This document shows positions 35,741-46,450 of a stretch of 64,000 nt of DNA, piece after piece. How positions within the stretch are numbered: position 1 is the first letter of the stretch; every line of letters starts with the position of its first letter. Below the pieces are notes generated by a model. It saw nothing but the letters and a program-made list of their open reading frames with translations. It did no database searches and was not told where the DNA came from. The DNA is from Cordylochernes scorpioides. Lineage: Eukaryota > Arthropoda > Arachnida > Pseudoscorpiones > Chernetidae. The position numbers and the translations under genes are program-made. The stretch spans positions 6,629,009 through 6,693,008 of the forward strand of contig CP092880.1 in the NCBI GenBank assembly GCA_030710605.1. Direction: 5' to 3'.

Positions 35741-36129
35741 TCCCAATACCTTAATAAAGAAACTCTGCAAATATTTTAAATTTATTTAACTCAATTATAA
35801 TATTATTTGCATCTATATTTCAAGTACAATTACAATTATTTTATTTCCAAAGCGCTATATCCCGCAAGGGATACTTGCGCCAAACAAGCAGAAAAGTTTA
35901 TTTACATAAGTTATTTACATTATTCAACGCATGAAAACATTAGAGATCCAGGTTTTGTAGAAAGTTTAGAATGTATTTACAAAATGAATTGAATTTTAAA
36001 TATGATTTTTTTATCGGAAATATCATATCGTTAAGTTCACAAACAACTAGTTCATTCTTCATTCTATAATCTTGAAATGCTGGGCAATCGATCAGTAGAT
36101 GTCTTGAGGTTTGTTCCTCAATACCACAA

Positions 36130-36360
36130 AATAAGTTTCTTTTTATTACAAAACGATAGCTTTCAAGTGATAATTGCTCTTCAACGGGTTTAATAAAATA
36201 TAGACTATATTTTACAAGAAATATTTACAAAAACAAACGCGCGCAGCGTGAATATGCTTTATTAAGCCCGTTGAAGAGCGATTATCACTTGAAAGCTAGC
36301 GTTTGGTAATAAAAAGAAACTCATTGTGAGAAAATATTTTGTAATTTTAAAACATACTAG
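36130..36360. repeat. Inverted-arm element, copy 2 of 30070-30360
   Basis: Same arms ('gatagctttcaagtgataat' / 'gattatcacttgaaagctag'), shorter centre. Confidence 0.5.
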
Positions 36361-36369
36361 AGAGTATAA

Positions 36370-36640
36370 AACGACGTTTGACAAATTTTACCGCAAATGT
36401 TTCTTTTGAACGAAAAATCGTAATTTTATTTTAAGGAGAAATAACGACTATTTCTATCCTTAAGGATGAATTGTGAAGAGTAATGATGAACGGAAAAATA
36501 AAAGTGTCCAGGGATTCCCATCCCATTCATACTTCACCCCTAAGGATAGAAATAGTCGTTATTTCTCCTTAAAATAAAATTACGATTTTTTGTTCAAAAG
36601 AAACATTTGTGGTAAAATTTGTCAAACGTCATTCTACAAT
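36370..36640. repeat. Fold-back element with tRNA-like core remnant
   Basis: Arms of about 100 bp ('gaaatgtttcttttgaacg'-type, 'ttaaggagaaataacgacta'). The loop has GAACGGAAAAATAAAAGTGTCCAGGG directly joined to ATTCCCATCCC, the first and last pieces of the tRNA-like gene at 55035-55109 and its leader. Confidence 0.7.
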
Positions 36641-36764
36641 CATAAGCCGCATTGTATTACAAACATACTAGAGCATTTTAAATAAATGGATGGGCGTATC
36701 AAACATGATGTAACAATATATAATGAATCATTAAAAATGCTTTAAAAACAAATATTATTTAAAT

Positions 36765-36955
36765 TCAAAACTATTTTAAAGGCGTAAGATTCTTTTTGAA
36801 ATTAAACAATTTTTACTGCCCTTACTGCAATGGAAAAATTAATTTCATTGCAGTAAGGGCAGTAGAAATTGTTTAATTTCAAAAAGAATCTTACGCCTTT
36901 AAAATAGTTTCGAATTTTGATAACAGAGCAGTGCATCATATTATAAATATTATTT
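36765..36955. repeat. Fold-back element (372-bp family relative)
   Basis: Arms 'ggcgtaagattctttttgaa' and 'actgcccttactgcaatgg' meet at 'aaattaatttc'; nearly perfect. Followed by 'gataacagagcagtgcatc' as in the relative at 18498. Confidence 0.8.
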
Positions 36956-37139
36956 ATTTATTACCAGTTGTAAATAAGACACGCTATATCCGATCTGGAT
37001 AATTGCGCGTGAAACTATTTACAATAATTGTAGTATAGTAGGTAACACAGAATTATCAAAAGGAAAATAAACAATTAAGAAAAAGAGCATTAAATAAACA
37101 TATCCATTAAACAAATAAGCAACAACATAAGCAGATAGA

Positions 37140-37335
37140 AGAAATCGCAAGGTAGTTATGATCCTGATCCTCTTCTACATCCCGGCTCTCCTGGCCTCAC
37201 CTGGTGATGATCCCCTGGCCACCCATCCCCAGGCCCCTCTAACTGTGCTTTATATATATTCCGCTTTATGCGTCCATCGGGGCTCAAAATTCATTAATTT
37301 TGGTTAGCAGCCCCGTAAATAAAGATATTTCCGCA
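37140..37335 (+). repeat. LINE 3' tail
   Basis: Ends 'ggttagcagccccgtaaata' + AAGATATTTCC. The same terminal block occurs inverted at 38340-38383. Confidence 0.45.
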
Positions 37336-37449
37336 AGGTAGTTATTTACAGTATGTTAAGCAATGATGGAAGTTGATTTAATGAAGTTATTTGTAATGTA
37401 TCGTGGAGAGAGAAATTTGATTCTTTGATATTATCGTTGATAAATGATA

Positions 37450-38151
37450 TGGCCACGTGGAAAATTAGGGAAGACAAAAACTTCAGGAGGGGACAACAAT
37501 TTATTTCAGGCAAGGACAAACTATGAATGATAAACAAAAGATAAGCCACGAGGGAAATTTACAGAGTAGCAAAATATAAACATAAAAAGACTACTCTGTT
37601 AATAAAAATAATAAAATTAATAAATACTTTGTTACATAGCTTCTACCCTATGGGAGCTGTGACCCACAGCTAGCAATTATTGTAGATACTGACATGAATC
37701 TGACGTGCTTCTGCCAAAGATTCCATTGAAGTCTTGGAACTTTGTCCCTAGTACCTTTGCGTCCTTTTTCTTGCGGCGTGAAGAGCGGCTTTGTCGTCGT
37801 TTCGTCTATAGGGACATCGTCATCTTCGAGGGAAGTCTTGGCTTTAGCACGGCGGTGGAATCCTGGAGTCAGTCTCCGAAAATGTAGATCACAGCATCCA
37901 TGGCTTCAAGGTCTTCTCGGCGGTCTTCAGTTTGTCTTCCCTAACTTACCCAGCATCTCCACCAAAATGGCACGTGGATAATTAGGGAAGACCAACTTCG
38001 GGATAAGATAACAATTTATTTCAGGCAAGAACAAACTATGAATGGTAAACAAAAGATAAGCCACGAGGGAAATTTACAGAGTAGACAATATAAACATAAA
38101 AATGACCACTCTGTTAATAAAAATAATAAAATTGATTAATACTTTGCTACA
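37450..38151 (-). mobile_element. TRIM-like small LTR retrotransposon
   Basis: Two ~185-bp LTRs (37450-37636 and 37968-38151), TGTARCAAAG...CCACGTG(G)CCA on the - strand, around a ~330-bp non-coding interior. Next to the 5' LTR is a primer site complementary to tRNA-Ala (37948-37964); before the 3' LTR is a purine tract (AGGGTAGAAG). No gag or pol. LTRs are clearly diverged and no target duplication is visible, so it is an old copy. Confidence 0.65.
37948..37964 (-). promoter_or_regulatory. Primer-binding site, tRNA-Ala
   Basis: On the - strand TGGTGGAGATGCTGGGT, complementary to the 3' end of tRNA-Ala including CCA, three bases from the LTR. Confidence 0.6.
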
Positions 38152-38339
38152 ATATGTTTAGAGCCAAGTATAGGACAAGGTTTATAGCTAATGACTCATC
38201 CACGGGGCAAACGATGAGAATAAGTCTTCCATAGAGAACTAATAGTTTGGTTTTTAAAATAAACGTTATTCCCATGACTTATATTTTAATAAAATCAATA
38301 AAGCCTCCATGGCTAAATTTCTTGTTTACATTTTTATTT

Positions 38340-38383
38340 CGGAAATATCTTTATTTACGGGCCTGCTAACCAGAATGGATGCT
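38340..38383 (-). repeat. LINE 3' terminal block
   Basis: Reverse complement of the block at about 37298-37335 ('ggttagcaggcccgtaaata' on the - strand). Confidence 0.45.
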
Positions 38384-38408
38384 TAAAAAAAAAGGAAAAA
38401 AAAAAAGA

Positions 38409-38455
38409 TGGAGATGCTGGGTACCGATCCCAGTACCTCTCGTACGCCAAGCGAT
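38409..38455 (-). pseudogene. tRNA-Ala-like 3' half
   Basis: On the - strand CGAGAGGTACTGGGATCGGT followed by ACCCAGCATCTCCA and a T run: the T arm and acceptor end of a tRNA-Ala. The 5' half does not fold. Confidence 0.4.
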
Positions 38456-38534
38456 TTTCATTTCTCAAACTTTCGGCTTTATCAGCTTTTCGACAGGAGT
38501 ATCACACTAGCTAACCAAAAGACGTTATGTATGT

Positions 38535-38606
38535 CGCTCGTTGGTCTAGGGGTATGATTCTCGCTTTGGGTGCGAGAGGTCCCGGGTTCAAATCCCGGAC
38601 GAGCCC
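38535..38606 (+). tRNA. tRNA-Pro (TGG)
   Basis: 72 nt, complete cloverleaf: D arm GGTCTAGGGGTATGATTC, anticodon arm TCTCGCTTTGGGTGCGAGA with TGG at the centre, T arm CCGGGTTCAAATCCCGG, acceptor CGCTCGT/ACGAGCC followed by C. Near-identical to the general animal tRNA-Pro except that base 1 is C rather than G, giving a C-C mismatch at 1:72. A T run follows (TTTTTTTT), a Pol III terminator. A functional gene or a very young copy. Confidence 0.85.
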
Positions 38607-38754
38607 CCTTTTTTTTTGCCCTAAAAAATTATACATTTGGTTAGTAACTCGTAAAACCAAATTCTCTCTCTCTTTCTACAGTATGATACTACTGTTGAAG
38701 AGCTGACAAGTCCGAAAGATCGAAAAATAACAAGTTATAGAAGAAACTTAGTTC

Positions 38755-39430
38755 TGACAATTGACAATTAAAACATCTTTATTGACTTCTTCTTCTTTCT
38801 TATCTCCACTCAATCACACTAAGGTATCAAGCTTGTAAAGCTTGTTGATGGTGTCTGCTGGGGAAGAGTAGAGCTCATCAATGGATGAGTCAATACAGTC
38901 AATAATATGTTTTGGAGTTGCAGGCGCCAGTTTCTCATATTTGAAGTTGCGACCTCCTTGTTTGTCTTAATCCGCCTGCGCCTTACATTTGGAGGCTTCC
39001 TGACAAAATTTATGAGGCGCCAAATGGCTACTCTGCTCCACCCCGACTTTGGTTCTTCTTTAATTTCAGAAGCAGATCCCTTCCACCTTTACAGGGAGAG
39101 GTGTAGACACATTCCAGGGAACGCCCAGGGAAAGCCCTGTAACCATTCTGGAAAGTCATTGTCCGTAGATGACCTTTGATTGACTTCTTCTTTCTTATCT
39201 CCACTCAATCACACTAAGGTACCAAGCTTGTAAAGCTTGAGACTTTTGATGGTGTCTGCTGGGGAAGAGTAGAGCTCATCAATGGATGAGTCAATACGGT
39301 CAATAATGTGTTTTGGGGTTGCAGGTTAACACTTAGTACATAGTGGGAAAACCCTGCAACCATTCTGGAAAGTCACTATCCGTAGATGGCCAGACTTAGG
39401 TCTGGAAATCAAAGACTGTTGTTCTCTACA
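38755..39430 (-). repeat. Nested LINE 3' ends
   Basis: Contains, on the - strand, AATAAAGATG...AATTGTC tails and twice the block ending 'gagtggagataagaaagaag' (38803 and 39185). The same block with a (GAA)n tail is at 61845-62115 on the + strand. Confidence 0.5.
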
Positions 39431-40035
39431 TTACCCAATCTTTATTGACTTCTAGTCAATATTTTTTTAATTTAAATTACATCAATAAAAATATTTACAG
39501 TCAGCTCTGAAACTTAGCTCTGGATGCTTTATGATTTTTCTGAATAATAATTTGGTATATCAAAAGATGTATAGTGTCTCGTTTTTTTATGGCTACACCC
39601 AAAGATATCCATTAGTTATAAAACTCTTTTTTATAGTCGGCTTGATATAATTTAAAATATTGTTTGCTAATGAATGTAATTTTAAAAAATGAGGATATGG
39701 TCTCAACACATTTAGAAAATGTGCTAATTTCTTTGTATTTCCGAGTAGACGAACAACAATCTACTAGAAGTCCTTAGTAGCTATGGCTGTTGCTAGATGC
39801 CGCCACATGTCCGTCGACAGAACAAGTCGTGTCTACATTGACCAGATTGTATTGATCAAGTTGCTTCTTTCACACATTGAGTTGGCGTTAGGAGTACTAA
39901 TTGAGACGAATATTTCTGTGATTGGTAGAGATTGGATTTAGTCAATGTTTTCCTTAGGAGATCTTTCCATCCTATAGCTTTTAGAACTCCAGTCTTGTCG
40001 AAGAAACTGCCGAGATAGAGTTTCCATCGATGATA
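39431..40035. other. No recognisable feature
   Basis: AT-rich; no gene or repeat recognised beyond short LINE-tail-like AATAAA blocks. Confidence 0.35.
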
Positions 40036-40490
40036 AACACTCATGGACAAAAATTAAGGAGGTGGTACCTTTTAGCATGTATATCGGGATTCAGACAATA
40101 ACTCTGAAAGATATTACAGTAACATTTATTGAAGACACACGAGATAACCAATATATACTCATGGACTGAATTTAAGGAAGTTGTACCTTTTAGCATGTAT
40201 ATCAGGATTCAGACAATAACTCTGAAAGATATTACAGTAACATTTATTGAAGACACACGAGATAACCAATATATACTCATGGACTGAATTTAAGGAAGTT
40301 GTACCTTTTAGCATGTATATCGGGATTCAGACAATAACTCTGAAAGATATTACAGTAACATTTATTGAAGACACACGAGATAACCAATATATACTCATGG
40401 ACTGAATTTAAGGAAGTTGTACCTTTTAGTGTGTATAGCGGGATTCAGCCAATAACTCTGTACGATATTACAGTGACCATTATTGAAGAC
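40036..40490. repeat. 118-bp satellite (same source as the 66-bp array)
   Basis: Almost four copies at exact 118-bp spacing ('atggac' at 40043, 40161, 40279, 40397). The unit is the reverse complement of the MITE end at 30815-30950 ('cgggattcagacaataactc', 'gaagacacacgagataacc'). Confidence 0.9.
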
Positions 40491-41004
40491 ACGAGAAAAA
40501 CGCAGCAATATTATCAAACTCAAATTTAATAGGATTACCGATTTCCTCACACTCCAAAATTACATAAGCGTTATAACCAATTGGTGCAATGAATGGAAGT
40601 TAGACATCAATGCCAAGAAGAGAGCGAGAGGAGAAAGAGAATCTATAGTTTTTCTTCCACAAGACAAAAGAAATTCAAGCCACAATCCAATCTAACGATA
40701 AATTCAAATCCTGTTAACTGGACTGACCACGTCAAATATATTGGGGTTACCTTGAAATTCAACATGCATGTCAAAAAATACCATAAGGGAAGTCAAGTTC
40801 TCCAGAAAAACGCTATCAAGCCTGCTCAACTATAGTAGCAAATTATCTATAAAACAAAAGTTTACTCTATACAGAAGTTGTATTCTCCCGATAATAACAT
40901 ACGCACTCACAGTTTGGTGTAAATATAGCAACAAACCTTTTACTGAAATCAAAGTCCTATACAGGATTCGTCATTCTAATCCTGACAAAGATTATTTACG
41001 TTAA
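40483..41004 (+). pseudogene. LINE reverse-transcriptase thumb fragment
   Basis: Three overlapping frames read in order: LQNYISVITNWCNEWKLDIN, then NPVNWTDHVKYIGVTLKFNM, then SLLNYSSKLSIKQKFTLYRS and CILPIITYALTVWC. This is the post-catalytic (thumb) part of a Jockey-type LINE RT, with two frameshifts. The YADD region is absent. Confidence 0.75.
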
Positions 41005-41293
41005 ATTATTTACATCAGTTAGATTATGTATATAGCTTCCCCTTCTCTTCAGCCGTCTTCCAAAATTTGAACAACGCAAACGCTCCAGCTCTGTTTCTCA
41101 CCACATCATTCAACAGGAGCTCCAAAGAGAGTCCCTCAAGGCCTATTTCACTGAGGAGCACTTCTCGTTCGTCTTTCAGCCCCATACATGAGAGTATATG
41201 GTGATGTAGCCCCGGATCCATTCTTGTCCCGCAAATCTCGCATGTCCATCCGTCTGTTTTAAATATTCTGGGGCGATCATCAGTAAAGAGCAC
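41005..41293 (-). pseudogene. LINE C-terminal cysteine-motif fragment
   Basis: On the - strand 89 codons with TCEICGTRMDPGLHHHILSC (C-x2-C-x8-H-x5-C type) and an acidic helix. A different LINE from its left neighbour, in opposite orientation. Its 3' end is marked by 'gtaaataatttaacg'. Confidence 0.6.
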
Positions 41294-42005
41294 CGAGTTG
41301 TTGTAAATATATTACAACTGTTTAGTTTTATTCTGAACATAGGTGGCAGAAGGCAGCGCGCGGCGGTGAAAGTAGGTTACGTCATCGCTGACCAATGGGA
41401 GGCCATCTAGCTGCACCGCCAGAGGGAGCTCGCCACCTTCTCGAACATTCTAAGGACGCTCGCCACTAGAGAACAATGCCTTTCAGCTGCGGCTTTAATT
41501 CTTTTGTAAATTCTTTAAATATTTATTGTAAATATTGTAAAGCTTGGGATAATTGCCTGACCAAAGATAAGTACATTTGTTTCTTTAAGCTAGTATAAAA
41601 CATTCTATTCAATTAAGCCTAACGAGAACAAATAGTTTTGTAAACAATCATTCTGCTTTTCCTCCTTGCGTATTTGCCAAGTGGGAAACAAAACAACAAC
41701 CACAGACAAAAATAGAATAAACGCAATTATAAGATTCTGCCTTCGGACAAGTATAAGAGCTCCATTCAACCTATAAAACAAGATACTGGTTGATTATTTA
41801 ACCCAACCTGATCTAGAAGTGATTTACCAAATCTCCGTTGATAATTACGACAAAGGAAAAAATTATTCTCGCGGAGTTCCTCGACCGTGTAATAGCGAGT
41901 GTTGGGGACAGTGACCACTAGATAACCCAGAAGTTATCCGTATTTAAGGTGGTGGCTTGTGAAGCTGAATTCCAGACATCCCTTCATCGAGAGATCAGTC
42001 TGTTG
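41294..42005. other. Unassigned region, possibly an LTR or leader
   Basis: GC-richer patch (41350-41470) followed by 'aatagaataaacgcaatt' and 'agcgagtgttggggacagtg'. Layout suggests an LTR end and leader, but I see no matching second LTR. Confidence 0.25.
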
Positions 42006-42011
42006 TATATA

Positions 42012-42277
42012 CACCTATCTCCCGATTTACACGGTACTTGTTTTACACGTTTTCGCTTTTACACGGTTTTCCAAATATGTTTTTTTTTTGTTTTTATCGC
42101 ACTATACTAAAATGCGATATTCTACTCTATACTACCTATGTTGAAAAGAATATTGGGAGGCTCTGATTCATGAGGGGGCGAACACCTATTCAGATTTGAC
42201 AGTTTAATATACAACTATCCCTCGATTTACACGTTTTTCTCAGGAACGTATCTACCGTGTAAATCGAGGGATAGGTG
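42012..42277. mobile_element. Tigger-like MITE (TIR 'cacctatctcccgatttacac')
   Basis: Inverted ends with TA flanks; 'ctcaggaacgtatctaccg' as in the copy at 22599. Contains a 100-bp insertion at about 42110-42210 with 'aatattgggaggctctgatt' of the 372-bp family. Confidence 0.7.
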
Positions 42278-42559
42278 TAATTTTAATTTTGATGTTTTTA
42301 AAATTTTCTCTTGATTTGTGCGGATTTTGCACTTTAACTTTGTATTGGCAATATGTCAATTAAATATGTTAATTGCCAATTATCTCCGTTGATAATTATA
42401 CTTTTAGCTACCAAATCTAGTGTTGTAGCTTTGTCACTGATTTGAGTCCTCTAGTTTGTTGAGACAGTCAATAGAAGTCTCCTAGTTTTGTTTCAATTTT
42501 GACGTGAGAGACAACCTTCATTTTAATGGATCATTTAGAGTAATTAGAATTTGACTTTA

Positions 42560-42745
42560 TCGCCTGAGAACGCCCTTGGAACTTTAGAAAGATTTTTAAC
42601 GCCTTGCTAAATGTTTTAATTTTTGTTTGCTCCTGACGAGGACAAAATATTTTTGTCGAAACGTCCTGGTAATAAAAAGATTTACTGACCGAAGTATCTT
42701 TATTTTCAAGAAATATGAATGTCGGCCAGGCAGCCTCTATCCTTT
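42560..42745 (+). repeat. Penelope-type tail with hammerhead-like motif
   Basis: CTGACGA (42633), G, hairpin GACAAAA-TAT-TTTTGTC, GAAAC, GTC (42665), then 'ctggtaataaaaagattt' and 'actgaccgaag'. The same layout as at 29332-29363 and 235-267. Confidence 0.55.
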
Positions 42746-42783
42746 CGATAAATTTGATTTTAGTTAGATTGTTCTCTCATATA

Positions 42784-43124
42784 CAGTGGACCCTCGGTTT
42801 ACGAGCACCTTGGAGTACGAGCTTTTCGCAGTACGAGCAAAATTTTTTGAAAAATTTTACCTCGGATTACGAGTGAAATTTCGCATTACGAGCAACTCGT
42901 GATGGTTGCCCGTAATCGTGATGGATGAAAATTCACTGGGATCCCTCCCTTCAGATCAGATTAGGGAAATATGTAAAATGTGGGAAACTGTGCAATTGTT
43001 CGTAGCAAGAAGAATTGCCCGAGTTTCAATTATTAAAAATAAGAAATTAGTTTCGCACTACGAGCGTTTTGGAGTACGAGCATGGCTCTGGAACGGATTA
43101 TGCTCGCAAACCGAGGGTCCACTG
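42784..43124. mobile_element. Tigger element, internally deleted
   Basis: Ends CAGTGGACCCTCGGTTTACG and its complement with TA duplication. The middle (42906-43030) reads LPSDQIREICKMWETVQLFV, resembling the C-terminal part of Tigger/TIGD transposases, so this is a deletion derivative of an autonomous Tigger. Confidence 0.75.
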
Positions 43125-43139
43125 TATATATATATATAT

Positions 43140-43441
43140 ATTTTTTTTTTTTGCTTATCCCTAGTACACGTGGTACAGGCCATGATAATCATGGTGGGTA
43201 GTTAGCGACTGCTTTTACTGTAAGCGCACCACATGTCTACACATGTGAAAAGCAGTTCGACTTTGCACTTACAAATGTGCCAGAGCCCCGTACTTGCACT
43301 CATTGGTGGGGTTGGACTTTTGCAAGAATCGGGGGCCATTGGAGCATTTTTTTTTTAACAGAAAAAAGTGTCCAATGCGGGAATCGAACCCGGGTCGTAG
43401 TGGTCGAAAACCAAACGGTTTAACCAGCCTTCCATCGAACC
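43140..43441 (-). repeat. tRNA-derived SINE
   Basis: On the - strand a tRNA-like head (43440-43369) with T arm CGGGTTCGATTCCCG, acceptor GTTCGAT/ATTGGAC and a T run, then a body shared with 31320-31660, ending 'tactagggataagc' and an A-rich tail. A Tigger element abuts at 43124. Confidence 0.65.
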
Positions 43442-43590
43442 CCATGTTCTGTCATATGATATGATTCATTTCTTTGATGTGATATATAGATTCAGACAAA
43501 TACATTTTGTCATTATGATTTTAAAGCCTACAGCTTAGCATTTGGCAATTCTATAATAAGCCTGTTAGTTACCTCGGTAAAAACCTATAT

Positions 43591-44066
43591 CAGGGGTCGG
43601 CATTCTTTTGAGTCGGAAGAATAATAAAATTACAATTTACAAAATTTCAATTTTTTTAAAGAGCCACAAAATGTTTTTATTACCAACAATAAATATTATA
43701 TTCTGGGATAAATAATATTTACGTATGTAACTTTATTGTCGCTGAGATAAATAAATCAAGGGCAAGTTTGAGAATAATTAAATGTATTACAAGGGGTATA
43801 TATATATAGGGAGAGAGATAGTCAGATAATAATACAACTTACCCTAAGTTAAAGATAATCCTAATGAGCGTCGTCAGCCACCCGCCGATCAGATTCCGAG
43901 AACCCCTCACACCTGTGGTCCCCCCCGGAGTCCAGTGATGATTGACAGGTGTCCCATGGGGCCTCTCGTGATTGGAGCTGCAAAGCCTCTTGACAATATA
44001 AAAAGCCGCAGCTTTACATCCAAAGAGTCGCATGTGGCTCACGAGCCGTCAGTTTTCCAACCTCTG
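43591..44066. mobile_element. hAT-like MITE
   Basis: Ends CAGGGGTCGGCATTCTTTTG and 'ccgtcagttttccaacctctg'; inner 'gagtcgcatgtggctcacg'. Flanks acctatat / gcctagac are a decayed 8-bp duplication at best. A GC-rich insert (43860-43980) is unlike the copy at 21676. Confidence 0.65.
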
Positions 44067-44430
44067 GCCTAGACTATAGTTTATTTAAAAGATCAGGTTC
44101 CAACTTTCCATCTGGACTTTATTGAGAATGCATACAACGAAGACTACCTGCAATTACCTGCGATTATGTGGGATGGATTCCATGGTAAAAGCTTGGATCA
44201 TAGTTTATTTTGATGAGTAGGTTTCAGCTTCCCATCTGGACTTTATTGTGTATGACAATTGACAATTAAAACATATTTATTGTCATCTAAACAATTTTAC
44301 AAGTTCAATAAAAGCGGCAGAAACAACAGTTTAAAGAAAAGAAATTGAAGAATATATACAAAAGAAAACTAAATGATGGAGGATGAAGGAAGGCATCCCC
44401 TGCGCACGAGAATCCTCGTATTTATGGTGT
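44067..44430. repeat. Short direct duplication and LINE-tail-like sequence
   Basis: 'cttcccatctggactttat' and 'ctttccatctggactttat' repeat about 120 bp apart (44110, 44230). 'gacaattgacaattaaaac' at about 44260 is the inverted LINE tail also seen at 38757. Confidence 0.4.
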
Positions 44431-44431
44431 A

Positions 44432-44870
44432 CTAGCCGAATGACCCGGGCAACGCCCGTGTTTTACCCGATTGAATATTTTGATTCAAATCCTATTTGTT
44501 ACAATTATAAATTGGCGCCTTAAATAAATGCATATGTTAGTTAATAACTATAGCCTATGTGCTTTATCTGTCTATGTACTGTTGGCTTCTGTAGGCGTCT
44601 CTTACTGGGAAAAGGAAAGAGAGGATTCCATTTAGTTATTAACTAATATATGCATTTATTTAAGGAGCAACCCGCTCCAACACAATAGTTACAAAAACGA
44701 AGAAGCGAGTGGGGGGGGGGGGGGGCATGATGGGGGGGGGGGGGGGGGGGGCAAAGGTGGCGTGATCGTAGCCAACCAATAGGAGAGCGCCATTCCAAAA
44801 AAAAAGCAAACGGTGACAGAGATGAAAACTGAAGAATTAAGAACGCATGACGCTCGTAACTGTATATAGA
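44432..44870 (-). mobile_element. Non-autonomous Helitron carrying a gypsy-LTR fragment, copy 2
   Basis: Reverse-orientation twin of 6098-6530: CTAG + hairpin at the left, TTCTATATACAGTTACGAGC (- strand) at the right, with the same inverted 'gttaataacta' arms, captured LTR piece (44590-44635) and long poly-G runs (44711-44752). Confidence 0.7.
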
Positions 44871-44989
44871 ATGTATACAACGAGGACCATTACGTGTAAT
44901 TATTGTTGATGTTGGATGGATACAGAAGTTACCATTAGTCACTTCCTTTCTATATCAACTGTCACTCTATCTACGTATTCTTCGTAGAC

Positions 44990-46450
44990 CACGAAATACG
45001 AATGTATTTGAATATTTGAATGTAATTCTACTGTCCTATAAGCTTATGTCCATAGTTTACTTGAAAACCATTTCTAAGATTCCATCCTTCAGTGTAGCAT
45101 ATAAAAGCAGAATGATCCAATACAGTATTAGAGCTCTGAGAAGCGGTCTGGTGGATTAAATTGGCGAAACCGCTGGGAGGGTTCACCACTGATGAGCCAA
45201 GCCCTCCCAATATATTTTTTCATCGCAGTAAGGACAGTAGAAGTTCGTTTTATGTATAAAAGAAACATTCGCGCTTTTAAATCCTTTTATTTTATATGTA
45301 TAGATGGCGCGTTATTGCTTTGTGTTAATTTATCCCTAAATGGCCTTGTCTTTATAGTTTGCTGAAGAGCATTGCTCGAAGCAAATATTTGAATGTAATT
45401 CTACTGTCCTATAAGCTTATGTCCATAGTTTACTTGAAAACCATTTCTAAGATTCCATCCTTCAGTGTAGCATATAAAAGCAGAATGATCCAATACAGTA
45501 TTAGAGCTCTGAGAAGCGGTCTGGTGGATTAAATTGGCGAAACCGCTGGGAGGGTTCACCACTGATGAGCCAAGCCCTCCCAATATATTTTTTCATCGCA
45601 GTAAGGACAGTAGAAGTTCGTTTTATGTATAAAAGAAACATTCGCGCTTTTAAATCCTTTTATTTTATATGTATAGATGGCGCGTTATTGCTTTGTGTTA
45701 ATTTATCCCTAAATGACCTTGTCTTTATAGTTTGCTGAAGAGCATTGCTCGAAGCAAATATTTGAATGTAATTCTACTGTCCTATAAGCTTATGTCCATA
45801 GTTTACTTGAAAACCATTTCTAAGATTCCATCCTTCAATGTAGCATATAAAAGCAGAATGATCCAATACAGTATTAGAGCTCTGAGAAGCGGTCTGGTGG
45901 ATTAAATTGGCGAAACCGCTGGGAGGGTTCACCACTGATGAGCCAAGCCCTCCCAATATATTTTTTCATCGCAGTAAGGACAGTAGAAGTTCGTTTTATG
46001 TATAAAAGAAACATTCGCGCTTTTAAATCCTTTTATTTTATATGTATAGATGGCGCGTTATTGCTTTGTGTTAATTTATCCCTAAATGGCCTTGTCTTTA
46101 TAGTTTGCTGAAGAGCATTGCTCGAAGCAAATATTTGAATGTAATTCTACTGTCCTATAAGCTTATGTCCATAGTTTACTTGAAAACCATTTCTAAGATT
46201 CCATCCTTCAGTGTAGCATATAAAAGCAGAATGATCCAATACAGTATTAAAGCTCTGAGAAGCGGTCTGGTGGATTAAATTGGCGAAACCGCTGGGAGGG
46301 TTCACCACTGATGAGCCAAGCCCTCCCAATATATTTTTTCATCGCAGTAAGGACAGTAGAAGTTCGTTTTATGTATAAAAGAAACATTCGCGCTTTTAAA
46401 TCCTTTTATTTTATATGTATAGATGGCACGTTATTGCTTTGTGTTAATAT
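44990..46450 (-). repeat. Tandem 373-bp elements, four copies
   Basis: Spacing exactly 373 bp (45028, 45401, 45774, 46147). The same family as 24805-26455 in minus orientation, but with its own shared variants (e.g. 'atgatccaatacagtatt'), so the array expanded independently. Confidence 0.92.

Noticed and set aside
38907-39179. 90-codon ORF (MFWSCRRQFLIFEVATSLFV...)
   Set aside because: It lies antisense in LINE 3' sequence that recurs non-coding at 61845-62120.
24889-46329. A 60-codon ORF (MGGLGSSVVNPPSGFANLIH...) found in many copies of the 372-bp element
   Set aside because: Copies are nearly identical DNA, so conservation means nothing. The single copy at 32075 has changes at all codon positions, and the unit at 25633 has a stop.
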